Shown one piece after another: positions 42,302-52,790 of a DNA stretch of 64,000 bases. Source of the stretch: Streptomyces noursei (lineage in GTDB: Bacteria; Actinomycetota; Actinomycetes; Streptomycetales; Streptomycetaceae); the NCBI RefSeq assembly GCF_016917755.1, contig NZ_CP070326.1:868001-932000 (forward strand), in the 5' to 3' direction. Under the pieces are notes generated by a model. That model was not told where the DNA came from. It did not search any database and saw only the letters and a program-made list of their open reading frames with translations. The first letter of the stretch is position 1. Every line of letters begins with the position of its first letter. The position numbers were made by a program, and so were the translations under genes.

Positions 42302-43213
42302 ATGCAGCACCACACCTCGTCCCCCACATGGAGCGCCACCCAGTGGGCGACCAACGGCGAAGTCCGGCTCGCCCACGACCAGTTGACGCCCGGACACACC
42401 GACGCCGAACCGCTCCTCCTGGTGACCGGCCTGGGCGTCTCCCGGCAGTGGTGGCCCACCGGCCTGGCCCGGGCACTGACCGCCGAGGGGTTCACGGTCG
42501 CCCGCTACGACCAGCGCGACGCGGGCGACTCGACGCACCTGCCGCCCACCGCCACCACCAACCCCATCTCCGCCCTGCTCCGCAGGCGCGGCCCCGCCTA
42601 CACGGCCGAGGACATGGCCGACGACGCCACGGCCGTGCTGGACGCGCTGGGCTGGGACTCCGCGCACCTCTTCGGCCAGTCCCTCGGCGGCGCGGTCGCC
42701 CAGCGCATCGCCCTGCGCCACCCCCGGCGCGTGCGCACGCTCACCACCGTGTCGGCCGTTCCCGGCGACTCCGCCGGCCTGGCCACCATGCGCCACATCC
42801 GGCTGCGCACCCTCGCCCGGCTCACCCGCATGAACCACCCGCCCACCCCCGAAGGGCACATCGAGGCCGGCGTGGCGCTCGCCCGTCTACTCCACTCCCC
42901 TGCCCATCCCTTCGATGAGCCGGCCCTCCGGGCCAGGCTCGTCAGCGCGCCCGACGCGGGGGTCCTGGACGCCCGCAGCCAGAGCCGCCAGATCGGCGCG
43001 CAGTGGCACGGCCCCGCCATCGAGCGCATCACGGCGCCGACCCTGGTCCTGCACGGCCTGGACGATCCCCTCGTCAAGCCGTCGGCCGGCCGCACGGTCG
43101 CGGCCCGCATACCGGGCGCACGCTTCGTCCCGCTGCCCGGCGTCGGTCACGAACTGCCGGAACCGGTGTGGCGGGATGTGGCCCACCACGTACGCCAACT
43201 CGCCGACCGCTGA
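42302..43213 (+). CDS. Alpha/beta hydrolase
   Basis: The 303-residue protein has the alpha/beta hydrolase core: oxyanion-type LLLVTGLGVSRQWWP, YDQRDAGDST, the nucleophile elbow HLFGQSLGGAVAQRIA with Ser near residue 124, the acid in VLHGLDDPLVKPSAG, and the His in PGVGHELPEPVW. It resembles TAP-like or 3-oxoadipate enol-lactonase-type hydrolases. A GGGAGGGAAC site precedes the ATG. It is divergent from the TetR gene and probably its target. Confidence 0.87.
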   Translation: MQHHTSSPTWSATQWATNGEVRLAHDQLTPGHTDAEPLLLVTGLGVSRQWWPTGLARALTAEGFTVARYDQRDAGDSTHLPPTATTNPISALLRRRGPAYTAEDMADDATAVLDALGWDSAHLFGQSLGGAVAQRIALRHPRRVRTLTTVSAVPGDSAGLATMRHIRLRTLARLTRMNHPPTPEGHIEAGVALARLLHSPAHPFDEPALRARLVSAPDAGVLDARSQSRQIGAQWHGPAIERITAPTLVLHGLDDPLVKPSAGRTVAARIPGARFVPLPGVGHELPEPVWRDVAHHVRQLADR

Positions 43214-43489
43214 CCGGAACCGACCGGCACCGCCTGCGGCGGGGGCACCGATCGCGCTCCCGCCGGAGTCGTCCTCTTCCGTGTGCACCACCCCGGGGCG
43301 CCGGCCACGCCCCCTTGCGGGCGCCCCACCGGGCCCTGTGGACTGCTCGGGTACCCACGCCCCACGCCCCGGACCCCGCGAGCCCGTCTGCACCTGGACG
43401 CCACCATTCGGCGGGCTTCCTCAGCGACGCGTGCTCTACTGCCGCAGCACCACCCCCCACCCTTCCCTGCCACGAAGGAGACTGCGCAT

Positions 43490-44227
43490 ATGCCGTATTC
43501 GAGGATCTCCGAGGACGACTCCCCCCACCCCTCTGCCACCGTCCCGCCCCCTGCCGCCGGCCGCCCCGCGGTCAGTCGCCGCTGGGTGCTGGCGGGGCTT
43601 GCCGCGGCGGCCCCGGCGGTGCTCGCGGCCTGCGGCGGGAAGAAGGGGAGCGCCGCGTCGCTCAGCCCGCACGGCGCGGGGAAGGCCACGCCGGGGAACT
43701 CCACCGTCATCATGATCATCCGGCACGGTGAGAAGCCCGACAAGCACCATCCCGGCATCGACGAGCACGGCCACGAGGACCACAAGTCGCTCACCCGGCG
43801 CGGCTGGGACCGGGCCAACGCGCTGCCCAAGCTCTTCGACCCGCCGGCGGGCCAGAAGCTCCCGGCCGGCATCGAGCGCCCCCGGACGATCTACGCCGCG
43901 ACCGACCAGGGCCCCAAGGCCGGTGCGCACCGGATGCGACAGACCGTCACCCCGCTCGCCCATCACATGGGCCTGAAGGTCGACACCGAGTTCGCCGAGT
44001 CCGAGGAGGACGCCCTCGCAAAGGCCGCCCTGTCCGCGACCGGGCCGGTGCTGATCTGCTGGGAGCACAGTCGCATCCCCGACATCGTCTCCGCGCTCGG
44101 CGCCTCCGGCGGCGGCGTCCCCGACGAGTGGCCCGACCGCTTCGACCTGGTGTGGGTGTTCACCCATGCCAAGGGCAGTTGGGCGTTCCGGCAGGTCGAC
44201 CAGCACCTGCTGCCCGGCGACGCCTGA
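43490..44227 (+). CDS. Tat lipoprotein with an RHGE phosphatase-like motif
   Basis: The 245-residue product has a twin-arginine signal (SRRWVLAGLAAAAPAVLAAC) with the lipid-modified Cys near residue 48, so it should be exported folded and anchored outside. The mature domain starts with VIMIIRHGEKPD, the RHG motif of histidine phosphatases. ICWEHSRIPDIV near 187 offers the second catalytic His. Only part of the classical pattern is visible, so activity is uncertain. A GAAGGAGA site precedes the ATG. Confidence 0.8.
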   Translation: MPYSRISEDDSPHPSATVPPPAAGRPAVSRRWVLAGLAAAAPAVLAACGGKKGSAASLSPHGAGKATPGNSTVIMIIRHGEKPDKHHPGIDEHGHEDHKSLTRRGWDRANALPKLFDPPAGQKLPAGIERPRTIYAATDQGPKAGAHRMRQTVTPLAHHMGLKVDTEFAESEEDALAKAALSATGPVLICWEHSRIPDIVSALGASGGGVPDEWPDRFDLVWVFTHAKGSWAFRQVDQHLLPGDA

Positions 44228-44255
44228 GCGGGCGACGCGCGACCACGGGCGCGGG

Positions 44256-46118
44256 TCAGCCCAGGGCCCGGTCGAGGTTGAACGCGGCGCTGATCAGTGC
44301 CAGGTGGGTGAACGCCTGGGGGAAGTTGCCGATCTGTTCGCCGGTGCGGCCGATCTCCTCGGCGAAGAGGCCGACGTGGTTGGCGTAGGTGAGCATCTTC
44401 TCGAAGGCGAGCCGGGCCTCGTCCACCCGGCCCGCGCGGGAGAGTGCCTCCACGTACCAGAACGAGCAGATGGAGAAGGTGCCTTCCTCGCCCCGGAGCC
44501 CGTCGGGGCTGGCCTTGGGGTCGTAGCGGTAGACCAGGGAGTCGGAGACCAGTTCCTCGCCGAGGACGTCCAGGGTGGAGAGCCACTTCGGGTCGGTCGG
44601 CGAGATGAACTTGGCCAGCGGCATCATCAGGACCGCGGCGTCCAGCACGTCGTCGCCCTCGTGCTGGACGAACGCCCGGCGCTCGGCGGACCAGCCGCGC
44701 TGCATGATGCGTCGGTAGATCGCGTCGCGCTCCCGTCCCCAGCGGATCATGTCGGCGGGCAGTCCGCGGTGGCGGGCGATCCGCATGGCCCGTTCGATGG
44801 CGACCCAGCACATCAGCTGTGAGTAGAGGAAGTTCTGGATCTTGCCGCGGGTCTCCCAGATGCCCTCGTCCGGCTGGTCCCAGTTGTCGCAGACCCAGTT
44901 CACCAGGTTGCAGACGGTGTCCCAGTGGTCGCTGGAGAGCGGCTGTCCCCATTTGTCGTAGAGGTAGAGGGAGTCGATGAGCGCGCCGTAGATGTCGAGC
45001 TGGAGCTGGTTGACGGCGTTGTTGCCGATGCGGACCGGCGCGGATCCCAAGTGGCCTTCCAGGTGCTGGAGTTCCTCTTCGGGGAGTTCGCTGCGGCCGT
45101 CGATGCCGTACATGATCTGCAGCGGGCCGTGGGCGCAGTCCTTCAGGCAGATCTTCGAGGAGAGGAAGCGTACGAAGGATTCCGCTTCGTCGGTGAAGCC
45201 GAGGCGGAGCAGGGCGTAGATACAGAAGGCGGCGTCCCGCACCCAGGCGTAGCGGTAGTCCCAGTTGCGCTCGCCGCCGATCTGCTCGGGCAGGCTGGTG
45301 GTGGGGGCGGCGACGATGGCGCCGGTGGGCGCGTAGGTGAGCAGCTTGAGGGTGAGCGCGGAGCGGTGCACCATCTCCCGCCAGCGGCCCCGGTAGCGGG
45401 AGTGCGCGAGCCAGCCGCGCCAGTAGCGCACGGTGGCGCCGAAGAGCTGCTCGGCCTCCTGGACGGCGCAGAACCGGGGCTCCACGCCGTCGCCGATGCG
45501 GTCGAGCGCGAAGACCGCGGACTCGCCCTCGGCGAGCGTGAAGGAGGAGCGGGCGTCGGGCCCGTCGATCTCGACCGGCACGCTGGAGGTCAGGGCGAGG
45601 GAGAGTTCCGGGGAGTCGAAGACGGTCAGGCCGCGGTGGTGGGGGCGGACGGTGTGCTGTTGCCGGCCGTAGTCGAAGCGGGGCGCCACGCGCACCGAGA
45701 ACGGCAGGGATCCTCGGACGCAGAGCACCCGCCGGATCAGCCGGTGCCGGTCCGCCTCGCGGGAGTCGTCGACGATCGGCATGAAGTCCTGGACCTCGCC
45801 GACGCCGTGGTCGGCGAAGAAGCGGGTGATCAGGATGTTGGTGTCGGGGAAGTAGAACTGCTTGGTGCGGGTCGGCACGTCCGGGGCGAGTTCGAAGGCC
45901 CCGCCGCGGTCGGCGTCCAGGATCGCGGCGAAGATACTGGGCGCGTCGAAGCGGGTGCAGCAGTACCAGTCGATGGTGCCGTTGGTGCCGACGAGGGCCG
46001 CGGTGCGCATGTCCCCGATCAGGCCGTGTTCGGCGATCGGGACGTAGCGGGAGGCGTCGGCTCGGGTGGTGCGCAGGCTCGCGGTGGGTGTCGCCATGAG
46101 CCCCGTGGGCGTCGTCAT
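44256..46118 (-). CDS. Glycoside hydrolase family 15 (glucoamylase/trehalase-like)
   Basis: The 620-residue cytoplasmic enzyme matches GH15, which inverts alpha-glucosidic bonds; mycobacterial and streptomycete members hydrolyse trehalose. The N-terminal beta-domain (about 20-240) carries HGLIGDMRTAALVGTNGTID. The (alpha/alpha)6 barrel (about 260-610) has GGERNWDYRYAWVRDAAF and the glutamate-rich RGEEGTFSICSFWYVEAL. A GGGAGGTC site fixes the ATG at 46118. It diverges from kdpB. Trehalose is the likely substrate, but starch-type glucans cannot be excluded. Confidence 0.9.
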   Translation of the reverse strand: MTTPTGLMATPTASLRTTRADASRYVPIAEHGLIGDMRTAALVGTNGTIDWYCCTRFDAPSIFAAILDADRGGAFELAPDVPTRTKQFYFPDTNILITRFFADHGVGEVQDFMPIVDDSREADRHRLIRRVLCVRGSLPFSVRVAPRFDYGRQQHTVRPHHRGLTVFDSPELSLALTSSVPVEIDGPDARSSFTLAEGESAVFALDRIGDGVEPRFCAVQEAEQLFGATVRYWRGWLAHSRYRGRWREMVHRSALTLKLLTYAPTGAIVAAPTTSLPEQIGGERNWDYRYAWVRDAAFCIYALLRLGFTDEAESFVRFLSSKICLKDCAHGPLQIMYGIDGRSELPEEELQHLEGHLGSAPVRIGNNAVNQLQLDIYGALIDSLYLYDKWGQPLSSDHWDTVCNLVNWVCDNWDQPDEGIWETRGKIQNFLYSQLMCWVAIERAMRIARHRGLPADMIRWGRERDAIYRRIMQRGWSAERRAFVQHEGDDVLDAAVLMMPLAKFISPTDPKWLSTLDVLGEELVSDSLVYRYDPKASPDGLRGEEGTFSICSFWYVEALSRAGRVDEARLAFEKMLTYANHVGLFAEEIGRTGEQIGNFPQAFTHLALISAAFNLDRALG

Positions 46119-46445
46119 CGGACCTCCCCTGCGCTGGGGGACGAGCAGGAGCAGTGGATTCAGGCTAACTCCGGGCGGCCCGCCACCGCCCCTCCGGCCG
46201 GGCGCGGGGGCCGGTCCGTGCGCCGTCGGCGACAAGGCGTGGCCAGAGCCGTGTCAGAGAGCCGCAAATTCCGTCCGCGGGCGGGGCTTGACCGGTAGAC
46301 GAGGCCCTAGATTCGATCCCGGCCGGGAGACGGCCGCGGACGGCGGACGCGCAGGTCGGAGGCCGTCCGGTGCCCCATGCCTCAGGTCCGCGACCGGGGG
46401 CCGGCGCCTCCCGGTCGCTCCCCCGTGCCCGTTTCTCCAGAAAGC
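46119..46445. other. Divergent region between the GH15 gene and kdpB
   Basis: No gene or clear operator is seen. The kdpB frame is open leftward to 46377, so part of this stretch may be its N-terminal coding region. Confidence 0.4.
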
Positions 46446-48698
46446 ATGCGCATGCCTCCTGCCCCGTCCCGCGTTTCCCCTCTCGCGCCGCAGGCTCCGG
46501 CGGACGGTATGGGCGGTGTGCCCGCCCGTGGCGGGTCGGGGGCCGGTGGCCACCGGGGACGGCGACGACGGGCGCCGGCCGGGCTGTTCGATCCACGGGT
46601 ACTGCTGACGGCCCTGCCGGAGGCGTTGCGCAAGCTGCATCCGCGGGTGCTGGCCCGGAATCCGGTGCTCTTCGTCGTGGCCTGCGGATCTCTGCTGACC
46701 ACGCTGTCCGCGGTGCTGTACCCGTCGGTGTTCAGCTGGGTGATCAGTGGGTGGCTGTGGCTGACGGTGCTGTTCGCGCAGCTCGCGGAGGCGGTGGCGG
46801 AAGGCCGCGGCAGGGCGCAGGCGGCGTCGCTGCGCCGAGCCCGGACGGATCTCACGGCCCGGCGGCTGCGGGACAACTGGCGGGTGGGCGTCAACCTGGG
46901 CCGTGCCGTGACCGAGCTCGTTCCGGCGTCCGACCTCCGGCCGTTCGACTTCGTGGTGGTGGCCGCGGGTGAGCCGATTCCGGCGGACGGCGAGGTGGTC
47001 GAGGGGGTGGCGAGCGTCGACGAGTCCGCGGTGACCGGGGAGTCGGCGCCGGTGCTCCGCGAGGCGGGCGGTGATCGCTCCGGTGTGACGGGCGGGACGA
47101 CGGTGCTGTCGGACCGGATCGTGGTCCGGGTGACGTCGCGGGCCGGGCATTCGTTCCTGGACCGGATGATCGCGCTGGTGGAGGGGGCCGCCCGGCAGCG
47201 GACGCCCAACGAGATCGCGCTGCACATCCTGCTGGCCGCGCTGACCATCGTCTTCCTCCTGGTGGTCGTCACGCTGCAGCCGATGGCGACGTACGCGGGC
47301 GCCGCCCAGCAGACGGCGGTACTGGTGGCCCTGCTGGTGACGCTGATCCCGACGACCATCGGGGCGCTGCTGTCGGCGATCGGGATCGCCGGGATGGACC
47401 GTCTGGTGCAGCGCAATGTGGTGGCCATGTCGGGCCGTGCGGTGGAGGCCGCGGGGGACATCAACACCCTGCTGCTCGACAAGACCGGCACGATCACGCT
47501 CGGTCACCGGGAGGCGGTGGCGTTCGTTCCGCTGCCGGGGCGGGACGAGCTGGCGCTGGCGGATGCCGCCGCCCTCTCCTCGTTGGCGGACACCACGCCC
47601 GAGGGGCGGTCGGTGGTGGCACTGGCCCGGGAGAAGTACGGGTTGCAGGCGCCGGCCGAGGGCGAGCTGGCCTTCGTCCGGTATGTGCCGTTCAGCGCGC
47701 GGACGCGGATGAGCGGGGTGGATCTGCGCTGGGCGCACGGCGACGGTGGGTCCGCGGCGCCGCCCGAGGGCGCGGCGGGGCGGCCGTCGGAGTATCCGGG
47801 CGAGGTGGTGCTCCGCAAGGGCGCGGCCGCGCAGATCATCGACTGGGTGGTGCAGCGGGGCGGCGAAGTACCGGCCGAGGCACGGTTGTTCAGTGACACG
47901 ATCGGCGCGTCCGGGGGGACGCCGCTGTTGGTGGCGATGGACGACCGGCAGGGGCCCCGGGTGCTGGGCGTGGTGCACCTGAAGGACGTGGTGAAGGACG
48001 GCATCCGGGAGCGGTTCGCCGAGTTGCGCCGGATGGGCATCCGGACGGTGATGGTCACGGGCGACAATCCGCTGACGGCCCGGGCGATCGCCCAGGAGGC
48101 GGGGGTGGACGACTACTTGGCGGAGGCCACGCCGGAGGACAAGCTCGCACTGATCGTCCGGGAGCAGGCGGGCGGCCGGCTGGTGGCGATGACCGGCGAC
48201 GGGACGAACGACGCGCCGGCGCTGGCGCAGGCGGACGTCGGCGTGGCGATGAACACCGGCACCTCCGCCGCCAAGGAGGCCGGGAACATGGTGGATCTGG
48301 ACTCCAACCCGACCAAGTTGATCGAGATCGTGGAGGTGGGCAAACAACTGCTCATCACCCGGGGCGCGTTGACCACGTTCTCGATCACCAATGACGTGGC
48401 CAAGTACTTCGCGATCATTCCGGCGATGTTCGCGGGGGCGTATCCGGGGCTGGCGGCGCTGAACGTGATGGGGCTGCACAGCCCGACGTCGGCGATCACC
48501 TCGGCGATCATCTTCAATGCGTTGGTGATCGTGGCGCTGATTCCGCTGGCGCTGCGCGGGGTGCGCTATCGGCCGGCGTCCGCCCACGACCTGTTGCGCC
48601 GCAACCTGGCGTTCTTCGGACTGGGCGGACTGGTGGCGCCGTTCGTCGGCATCAAGCTGATCGATCTGCTGATCTCGGGGATTCCGGGGCTGGGGTGA
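46446..48698 (+). CDS. kdpB: Potassium-transporting ATPase catalytic subunit KdpB, without KdpA or KdpC
   Basis: The protein of about 750 residues is a P-type ATPase of the KdpB class: [20 protein letters not shown], the phosphorylation motif [14 protein letters not shown] with Asp near 345, [20 protein letters not shown], and [20 protein letters not shown]. Hydrophobic segments cluster as in KdpB. KdpB energises K+ uptake only with KdpA, KdpC and KdpF, none of which flank it; neighbours are GH15 and an APC permease. The start is uncertain: ATG 46446 or 46452 lack a strong ribosome site, and the frame is open to 46377. Confidence 0.85.
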   Translation: MRMPPAPSRVSPLAPQAPADGMGGVPARGGSGAGGHRGRRRRAPAGLFDPRVLLTALPEALRKLHPRVLARNPVLFVVACGSLLTTLSAVLYPSVFSWVISGWLWLTVLFAQLAEAVAEGRGRAQAASLRRARTDLTARRLRDNWRVGVNLGRAVTELVPASDLRPFDFVVVAAGEPIPADGEVVEGVASVDESAVTGESAPVLREAGGDRSGVTGGTTVLSDRIVVRVTSRAGHSFLDRMIALVEGAARQRTPNEIALHILLAALTIVFLLVVVTLQPMATYAGAAQQTAVLVALLVTLIPTTIGALLSAIGIAGMDRLVQRNVVAMSGRAVEAAGDINTLLLDKTGTITLGHREAVAFVPLPGRDELALADAAALSSLADTTPEGRSVVALAREKYGLQAPAEGELAFVRYVPFSARTRMSGVDLRWAHGDGGSAAPPEGAAGRPSEYPGEVVLRKGAAAQIIDWVVQRGGEVPAEARLFSDTIGASGGTPLLVAMDDRQGPRVLGVVHLKDVVKDGIRERFAELRRMGIRTVMVTGDNPLTARAIAQEAGVDDYLAEATPEDKLALIVREQAGGRLVAMTGDGTNDAPALAQADVGVAMNTGTSAAKEAGNMVDLDSNPTKLIEIVEVGKQLLITRGALTTFSITNDVAKYFAIIPAMFAGAYPGLAALNVMGLHSPTSAITSAIIFNALVIVALIPLALRGVRYRPASAHDLLRRNLAFFGLGGLVAPFVGIKLIDLLISGIPGLG

Positions 48699-48716
48699 CG
48701 GTGACGGGTCCGCGGT

Positions 48717-50678
48717 TCAGCCGACGTGGACCCGTGGTCGTCGGTCGCGGTCCGGTTCCGCCTCGCGCAGTACCTCACGGGTGACGGGGGCGACCTCGCC
48801 CTGGCCGAAGAGGAAGAAGCGCAGGAACTGGGCGAAGGGGTTGCCCTCGGTCCATTCGAAGTAGATGTGCGGGCGCCGCCCGGTGGTGTCCCGGACGTAG
48901 AGCAGGAGGGCGGCCAGGGCGTTGGAGACGGTGGAGCCCTCCAGGCAGAGCACGCGGTAGCGGTCGTGCATGACGTGGCCGTGGACGTGCAGCGCGCTTT
49001 CGAACTCGGAGGGGTCGCGGATGGTGACCTCGACGAACACCAGGTCGTCCTCGGGCGGGATGTCGTTGTCGGCGCGGATCTGCTGGGACTTGTCGCGGTA
49101 TTCGGCGAAGTCGCGCTGGTCGGGCTCGTTGGCGATGAAGCGGATGCGGCGCTGGGCGATGTCGCGGACGAAGCGTGCCGCGGTGTCGTCCAGGATGACC
49201 TCGGTGACGCGGAGTTCGAAGGCGCGGGCGAGCCGTGAGGTGAAGGAGAGCAGGATGATGCCGGCGATGAAGCAGGCACCGATCTTCACGCCGTCGGGCC
49301 GTTCGATGACGTTGGTGACGGTGGTGTAGAGGAACACCACGGAGATCACGGCGAATCCGATGGTCCAGCCGCGTTGTCCGGCACGGTGGGCGGCGATGGT
49401 CACGGCGATCGCCGCGGAGGCGATGAGGACGAGGACGCCGGTGGCGTAGGCGCCGCCCTGGGCGTCGACGTCGGCGTCGAAGAGCCAGGTGACCAGGAAG
49501 GCGACGGCGATGAAGACGAGCACCATGGGACGGACCGCGCGGGCCCAGGTGGGCGCCATGCCGTAGCGCGGGAGGTACTGCGGCATCAGGTTGAGCAGGC
49601 CGGCCATGGCCGAGGCGCCGGCGAACCAGAGGATGGCGATGGTGGCGACGTCGTAGACGGTGCCGAAGGCGGAGCCGAGGTACTCGTGGGAAAGGTAGGC
49701 AAGGGCACGGCCGTTGGCGGCTCCGCCGGGTTTGAAGGCGGCGGCGGGGATGAGGAGGGTGGTGACGAAGCTGGTGATGATGAGGAAGATGCTCATGATG
49801 ACGGCGGCCGTGGTCAGCAGCTTCTTGGCGCCGCGGATCCGCCCGGTGGGGCGTTCCTCGGTGTCGTCGGCGTCGCCCTCGATGTGCGGCATGACCGCGA
49901 CGCCGGTCTCGAAGCCGGAGAGGCCGAGGGCGAGTTTGGGGAAGACGACGAGGGCCACCGCGATCATGGCCGGAACACTGCCGTGCTGGGTGGTCAGTGC
50001 CCGGGACCAGTCGGTCACGACGTGTTCGGCGGTGACCACGTGCCAGACACCGACGACCGCGACGACGGCGTTGAGCGCGAGGTAGCCGCCCACCAGGACG
50101 ACGGCCACACCGATCGCTTCGAGGAAGCCCTTGAGGAAGACCGCGCCGAGCAGGGCGATCAGGATCAGCGTGACGATCACCTGGCGGCCCTGGAGCACGC
50201 TGTGGACGTGCGGGTTCTCGACGAGGTGGGTGGCGGCGTCGGCGGCCGACAGGGTGATGGTGATGAGGAAGTCGGTGGCCGCGAAGCCGAGGAGGGTGAG
50301 GACGAACAGCTTGCCCTTCCAGAAGGACAGCAGCCGCTCCAACATGGCGATGGAGCCCTGGCCGTGCGGGCTCTCGGTGGCGACGCGGCGGTATACGGGG
50401 AGTGCGCCGGCGAGGGTGACGGCGACCAGGACGAGGGTGGCGACGGGCGAGAGGAGACCGGCGGCCAGGGCCGCGATGCCGGGCTGGTATCCGAGGGTGG
50501 AGAAGTAGTCGACACCGGTCAGGCACATCACGCGCCACCAGCGCTGTCCGTGGTGGGCGGAGGGCAGTTCGACGTGCGGGTGCTTACCCATGTCCGCCAG
50601 GCCCTGCAGCATCCAGGCGCGCAGGCGTTGCCGCGGCGTGACTTTGGAGGCGCTACCGGCAGGGACGGAGGCGGCCAT
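48717..50678 (-). CDS. APC-superfamily permease with a large C-terminal cytoplasmic domain
   Basis: The 653-residue transporter has about twelve hydrophobic helices (residues 50-480), beginning [20 protein letters not shown] and [20 protein letters not shown], typical of an amino acid/polyamine/organocation-type clade. A soluble tail of about 160 residues follows ([20 protein letters not shown] and [15 protein letters not shown]) and may be regulatory. The solute is unknown; convergence with kdpB by 18 bases is only a weak hint at ion transport. An AGGAG site precedes the ATG at 50678. Confidence 0.85.
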   Translation of the reverse strand: MAASVPAGSASKVTPRQRLRAWMLQGLADMGKHPHVELPSAHHGQRWWRVMCLTGVDYFSTLGYQPGIAALAAGLLSPVATLVLVAVTLAGALPVYRRVATESPHGQGSIAMLERLLSFWKGKLFVLTLLGFAATDFLITITLSAADAATHLVENPHVHSVLQGRQVIVTLILIALLGAVFLKGFLEAIGVAVVLVGGYLALNAVVAVVGVWHVVTAEHVVTDWSRALTTQHGSVPAMIAVALVVFPKLALGLSGFETGVAVMPHIEGDADDTEERPTGRIRGAKKLLTTAAVIMSIFLIITSFVTTLLIPAAAFKPGGAANGRALAYLSHEYLGSAFGTVYDVATIAILWFAGASAMAGLLNLMPQYLPRYGMAPTWARAVRPMVLVFIAVAFLVTWLFDADVDAQGGAYATGVLVLIASAAIAVTIAAHRAGQRGWTIGFAVISVVFLYTTVTNVIERPDGVKIGACFIAGIILLSFTSRLARAFELRVTEVILDDTAARFVRDIAQRRIRFIANEPDQRDFAEYRDKSQQIRADNDIPPEDDLVFVEVTIRDPSEFESALHVHGHVMHDRYRVLCLEGSTVSNALAALLLYVRDTTGRRPHIYFEWTEGNPFAQFLRFFLFGQGEVAPVTREVLREAEPDRDRRPRVHVG

Positions 50679-50989
50679 CGTGTGCTCCTGTCGTAAACCG
50701 AAAGGATCCGGCCATCGTGAGGCGGCTGGCTCAGCGTACGCACTTCCGGGGTCCTCGCCGTGGTGTTCGAGGGCGCGGGCGGATCGTGTCTCGGGAAGAG
50801 GGAGCGCGCGGCGGGGCCGGCACGGCGTCGGCGCGCCTGTCGGGGGGCACGGTCGCGCGCCCAAACGCCACCCGGCCGAATACCACCACATCGATGGAAT
50901 GAGCCGGTACTTCGCCCCGGTGCGCCGCGCCGTCGTTGAGGATCGCTTGACAAGGAGGGGTCCGGGCCGACTCGGATGCGGGAGGCGGA
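50679..50989. other. Divergent promoter region between the permease and the protease
   Basis: No gene, riboswitch or operator is recognised. It ends with the GGAGGCGGA site of the protease gene. Confidence 0.4.
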
Positions 50990-51781
50990 ATGGCACGGTC
51001 ATGGCTGCGGCGAGGGGCGGCGGCGGTCGCGGTGTGCGGTGCGGTGCTGACATCGGTTCCACCGGCGACGGCGGCGGGCGGTCCGGTGGCGCCGGACACC
51101 CGCATCGTGGGCGGGCGGAACGCGGACGTGCGGGACGTGCCGTGGCAGGTGTCGTTGCGCAGCCGCGGCGGACACATCTGCGGTGGTTCGATCATCCGCG
51201 CCGATGCGGTGGTGACCGCGGCGCACTGCACCGTGGGGGCGCCGCCGGACTCCTTGAGCGTCCAGGCGGGCAGCAGCGTACGTGGGTCGGGCGGGCAGAT
51301 CGTGCCGGTGGCGCGGGTGTTGCGGCACCCGAAGTTCAACGCGGCCACGATCGACTACGACGTGGCGGTGCTGGAGCTGGCGTCCCCGCTGGATTTCGGG
51401 GCCGGGGTGCGCGCGGTTCCGCTGCTGCCGGAGGGCAGGGAGCCGACCACCGGCACACCGGCGACGGTCACCGGCTGGGGAGCGACACGGGACGGCGGCG
51501 CACTGCCGGAGCGGCTGCGGCGGGTCGATGTGCCCAAGCTCAGCGACACGTACTGCAAGAGTGCGTACGGGACGTCCTCGATCACCCCGCGGATGACGTG
51601 CTACGGCTACGAGGGCGGGCGCAAGGACGCGTGCCAGGGCGACAGCGGGGGCCCGCTGGTGGTGGACGGGTATCTGGCGGGGATCGCGTCATGGGGGACG
51701 GGGTGCGCCTCGCCCGGGCATCCCGGCGTCTACACCAAGGTCAGCGACCCGTCGATCCACGCGTACATCACCCGGTCCTAG
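50990..51781 (+). CDS. Secreted trypsin-like serine protease
   Basis: The 263-residue preproprotein has a Sec signal ([20 protein letters not shown]), a short propeptide ending R-IVGG near residue 38, and the chymotrypsin fold. Catalytic His is in VVTAAHC, Asp in [11 protein letters not shown], and Ser in [12 protein letters not shown]. The Asp six residues before the catalytic Ser (in [10 protein letters not shown]) predicts trypsin-like cleavage after Arg or Lys. Six cysteines suggest three disulfides. It resembles the Streptomyces trypsin group. A GGAGGCGG site precedes the ATG. Confidence 0.93.
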   Translation: MARSWLRRGAAAVAVCGAVLTSVPPATAAGGPVAPDTRIVGGRNADVRDVPWQVSLRSRGGHICGGSIIRADAVVTAAHCTVGAPPDSLSVQAGSSVRGSGGQIVPVARVLRHPKFNAATIDYDVAVLELASPLDFGAGVRAVPLLPEGREPTTGTPATVTGWGATRDGGALPERLRRVDVPKLSDTYCKSAYGTSSITPRMTCYGYEGGRKDACQGDSGGPLVVDGYLAGIASWGTGCASPGHPGVYTKVSDPSIHAYITRS

Positions 51782-51812
51782 CCAGGTCGGGCCGGGCGCC
51801 TATGCTGACGCG

Positions 51813-52559
51813 GTGTTCGCACCCGAGGGTCCTACGTTCCGTGAGCTCGCCGTGCAGGCGTTGTCGTCCGTCGAGCGGGGCTACGACCTGCTGGCCCCGA
51901 AGTTCGACCGCACGCCGTTCCGGACGCCGGCGGCGGTGCTGGATCCGGTGGTCCGGGAGCTGCGGGAGCTCGGCCCGTTCGCCGGTGGCCTGGATCTGTG
52001 CTGTGGCACGGGCGCGGGGGTGGGCGTGCTGCGGCAGGTGTGCCGGGAGCGGGTGACCGGGGTCGATATCAGTGCCGGGATGCTCGCGGTGGGGCGGGAC
52101 CGCGAGCGGGCGCCCGGCGGGGGTGGCCCCCGGGTGGAGTGGGTGCGGGCGGACGCGCGGGCGCTGCCGTTCGGGCCGGTCTTCGACGTCGTGGTGAGTT
52201 TCGGGGCGTTCGGACACTTCCTGCCGCGGGAGCGACCGGTGTTGTTCGAACAGGTGCGGTCGGTGTTGCGGCCCGGTGGGCGGTTCGTGTTCCCGGTGCT
52301 GGCGCCCGCGCGGCCGGGGTCGCCGCTGTACTGGGCGCTGTTGGGTTTCGATGCGGCGATGCGGGTCCGCAACGCGCTGTGGCGGCCGCGGTTCGTGATG
52401 TACTACCGGGGTTTCCGGCTGGCCGAGGTGAGCGCGGAGCTGGCGCGGGCCGGGTTCGCGGTGGAGTTGCGGCCGGTGCCGGAGTGGGGGCGGCGGGCGG
52501 ACGGCAGTCCACGCGGCCGACTGGTGGTGGCGACGCGGTCGGGTGCGGCGGCCGGCTGA
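51813..52559 (+). CDS. Class I SAM-dependent methyltransferase
   Basis: The 248-residue protein has the Rossmann-like methyltransferase fold with motif I in GGLDLCCGTGAGVGVLRQVC near 50-70, the acidic end of strand two in VTGVDISAGMLAVG, and VEWVRADARALPFGPVFDVV near 110. RSVLRPGGRFVFPVLAPARP fits post-motif II. The substrate is not deducible. The start is GTG 51813 without a clear ribosome site and may be leaderless. It follows the protease gene by 31 bases, but a functional link is not evident. Confidence 0.85.
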   Translation: MFAPEGPTFRELAVQALSSVERGYDLLAPKFDRTPFRTPAAVLDPVVRELRELGPFAGGLDLCCGTGAGVGVLRQVCRERVTGVDISAGMLAVGRDRERAPGGGGPRVEWVRADARALPFGPVFDVVVSFGAFGHFLPRERPVLFEQVRSVLRPGGRFVFPVLAPARPGSPLYWALLGFDAAMRVRNALWRPRFVMYYRGFRLAEVSAELARAGFAVELRPVPEWGRRADGSPRGRLVVATRSGAAAG

Positions 52560-52700
52560 GCGACCGGGGAGGGCGGCACGGCACCGTCGGGGTGGTCCGT
52601 GCGGGGTGCACCCCGGGATGAACAGAACGTGTACATGCCCAATTGTGACTGTTGTGTGGGCAGCCGTTGGCCAACTCCTGGGCCGGGTAAAGTTGTTGAC

Positions 52701-52790
52701 ATGCCTCAGCACGACCCGGCACCGCCGCCGGAGTTCGCCACGCAGGAGCCACGCCACCCGGTCACGATTGCGTCGTTGAGTCCTTCGTGA
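52701..52790 (+). CDS. Possible 29-residue leader peptide coupled to the next gene
   Basis: An ATG at 52701 opens a 29-codon frame rich in Pro, Gln, His and Ser, whose TGA stop overlaps the GTG start of the next gene (GTGA at 52787-52790). The overlap suggests translational coupling. A GGGTAAAG lies upstream. The peptide has no recognised motif, and chance cannot be excluded at this size. Confidence 0.35.
   Translation: MPQHDPAPPPEFATQEPRHPVTIASLSPS

Noticed and set aside
46254..48587. A 777-codon minus-strand frame over kdpB
   Set aside because: Composition is Arg/His/Gln-rich shadow coding; kdpB motifs on the plus strand are decisive.
48717..50678. Naming the permease a KimA potassium importer
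   Set aside because: Key N-terminal motifs differ from KimA; only the family-level APC call is supported.
50679..50989. A c-di-AMP (ydaO-type) riboswitch before the large permease
   Set aside because: The permease is not KimA-like at its start, and I could not find the conserved riboswitch core in this stretch.
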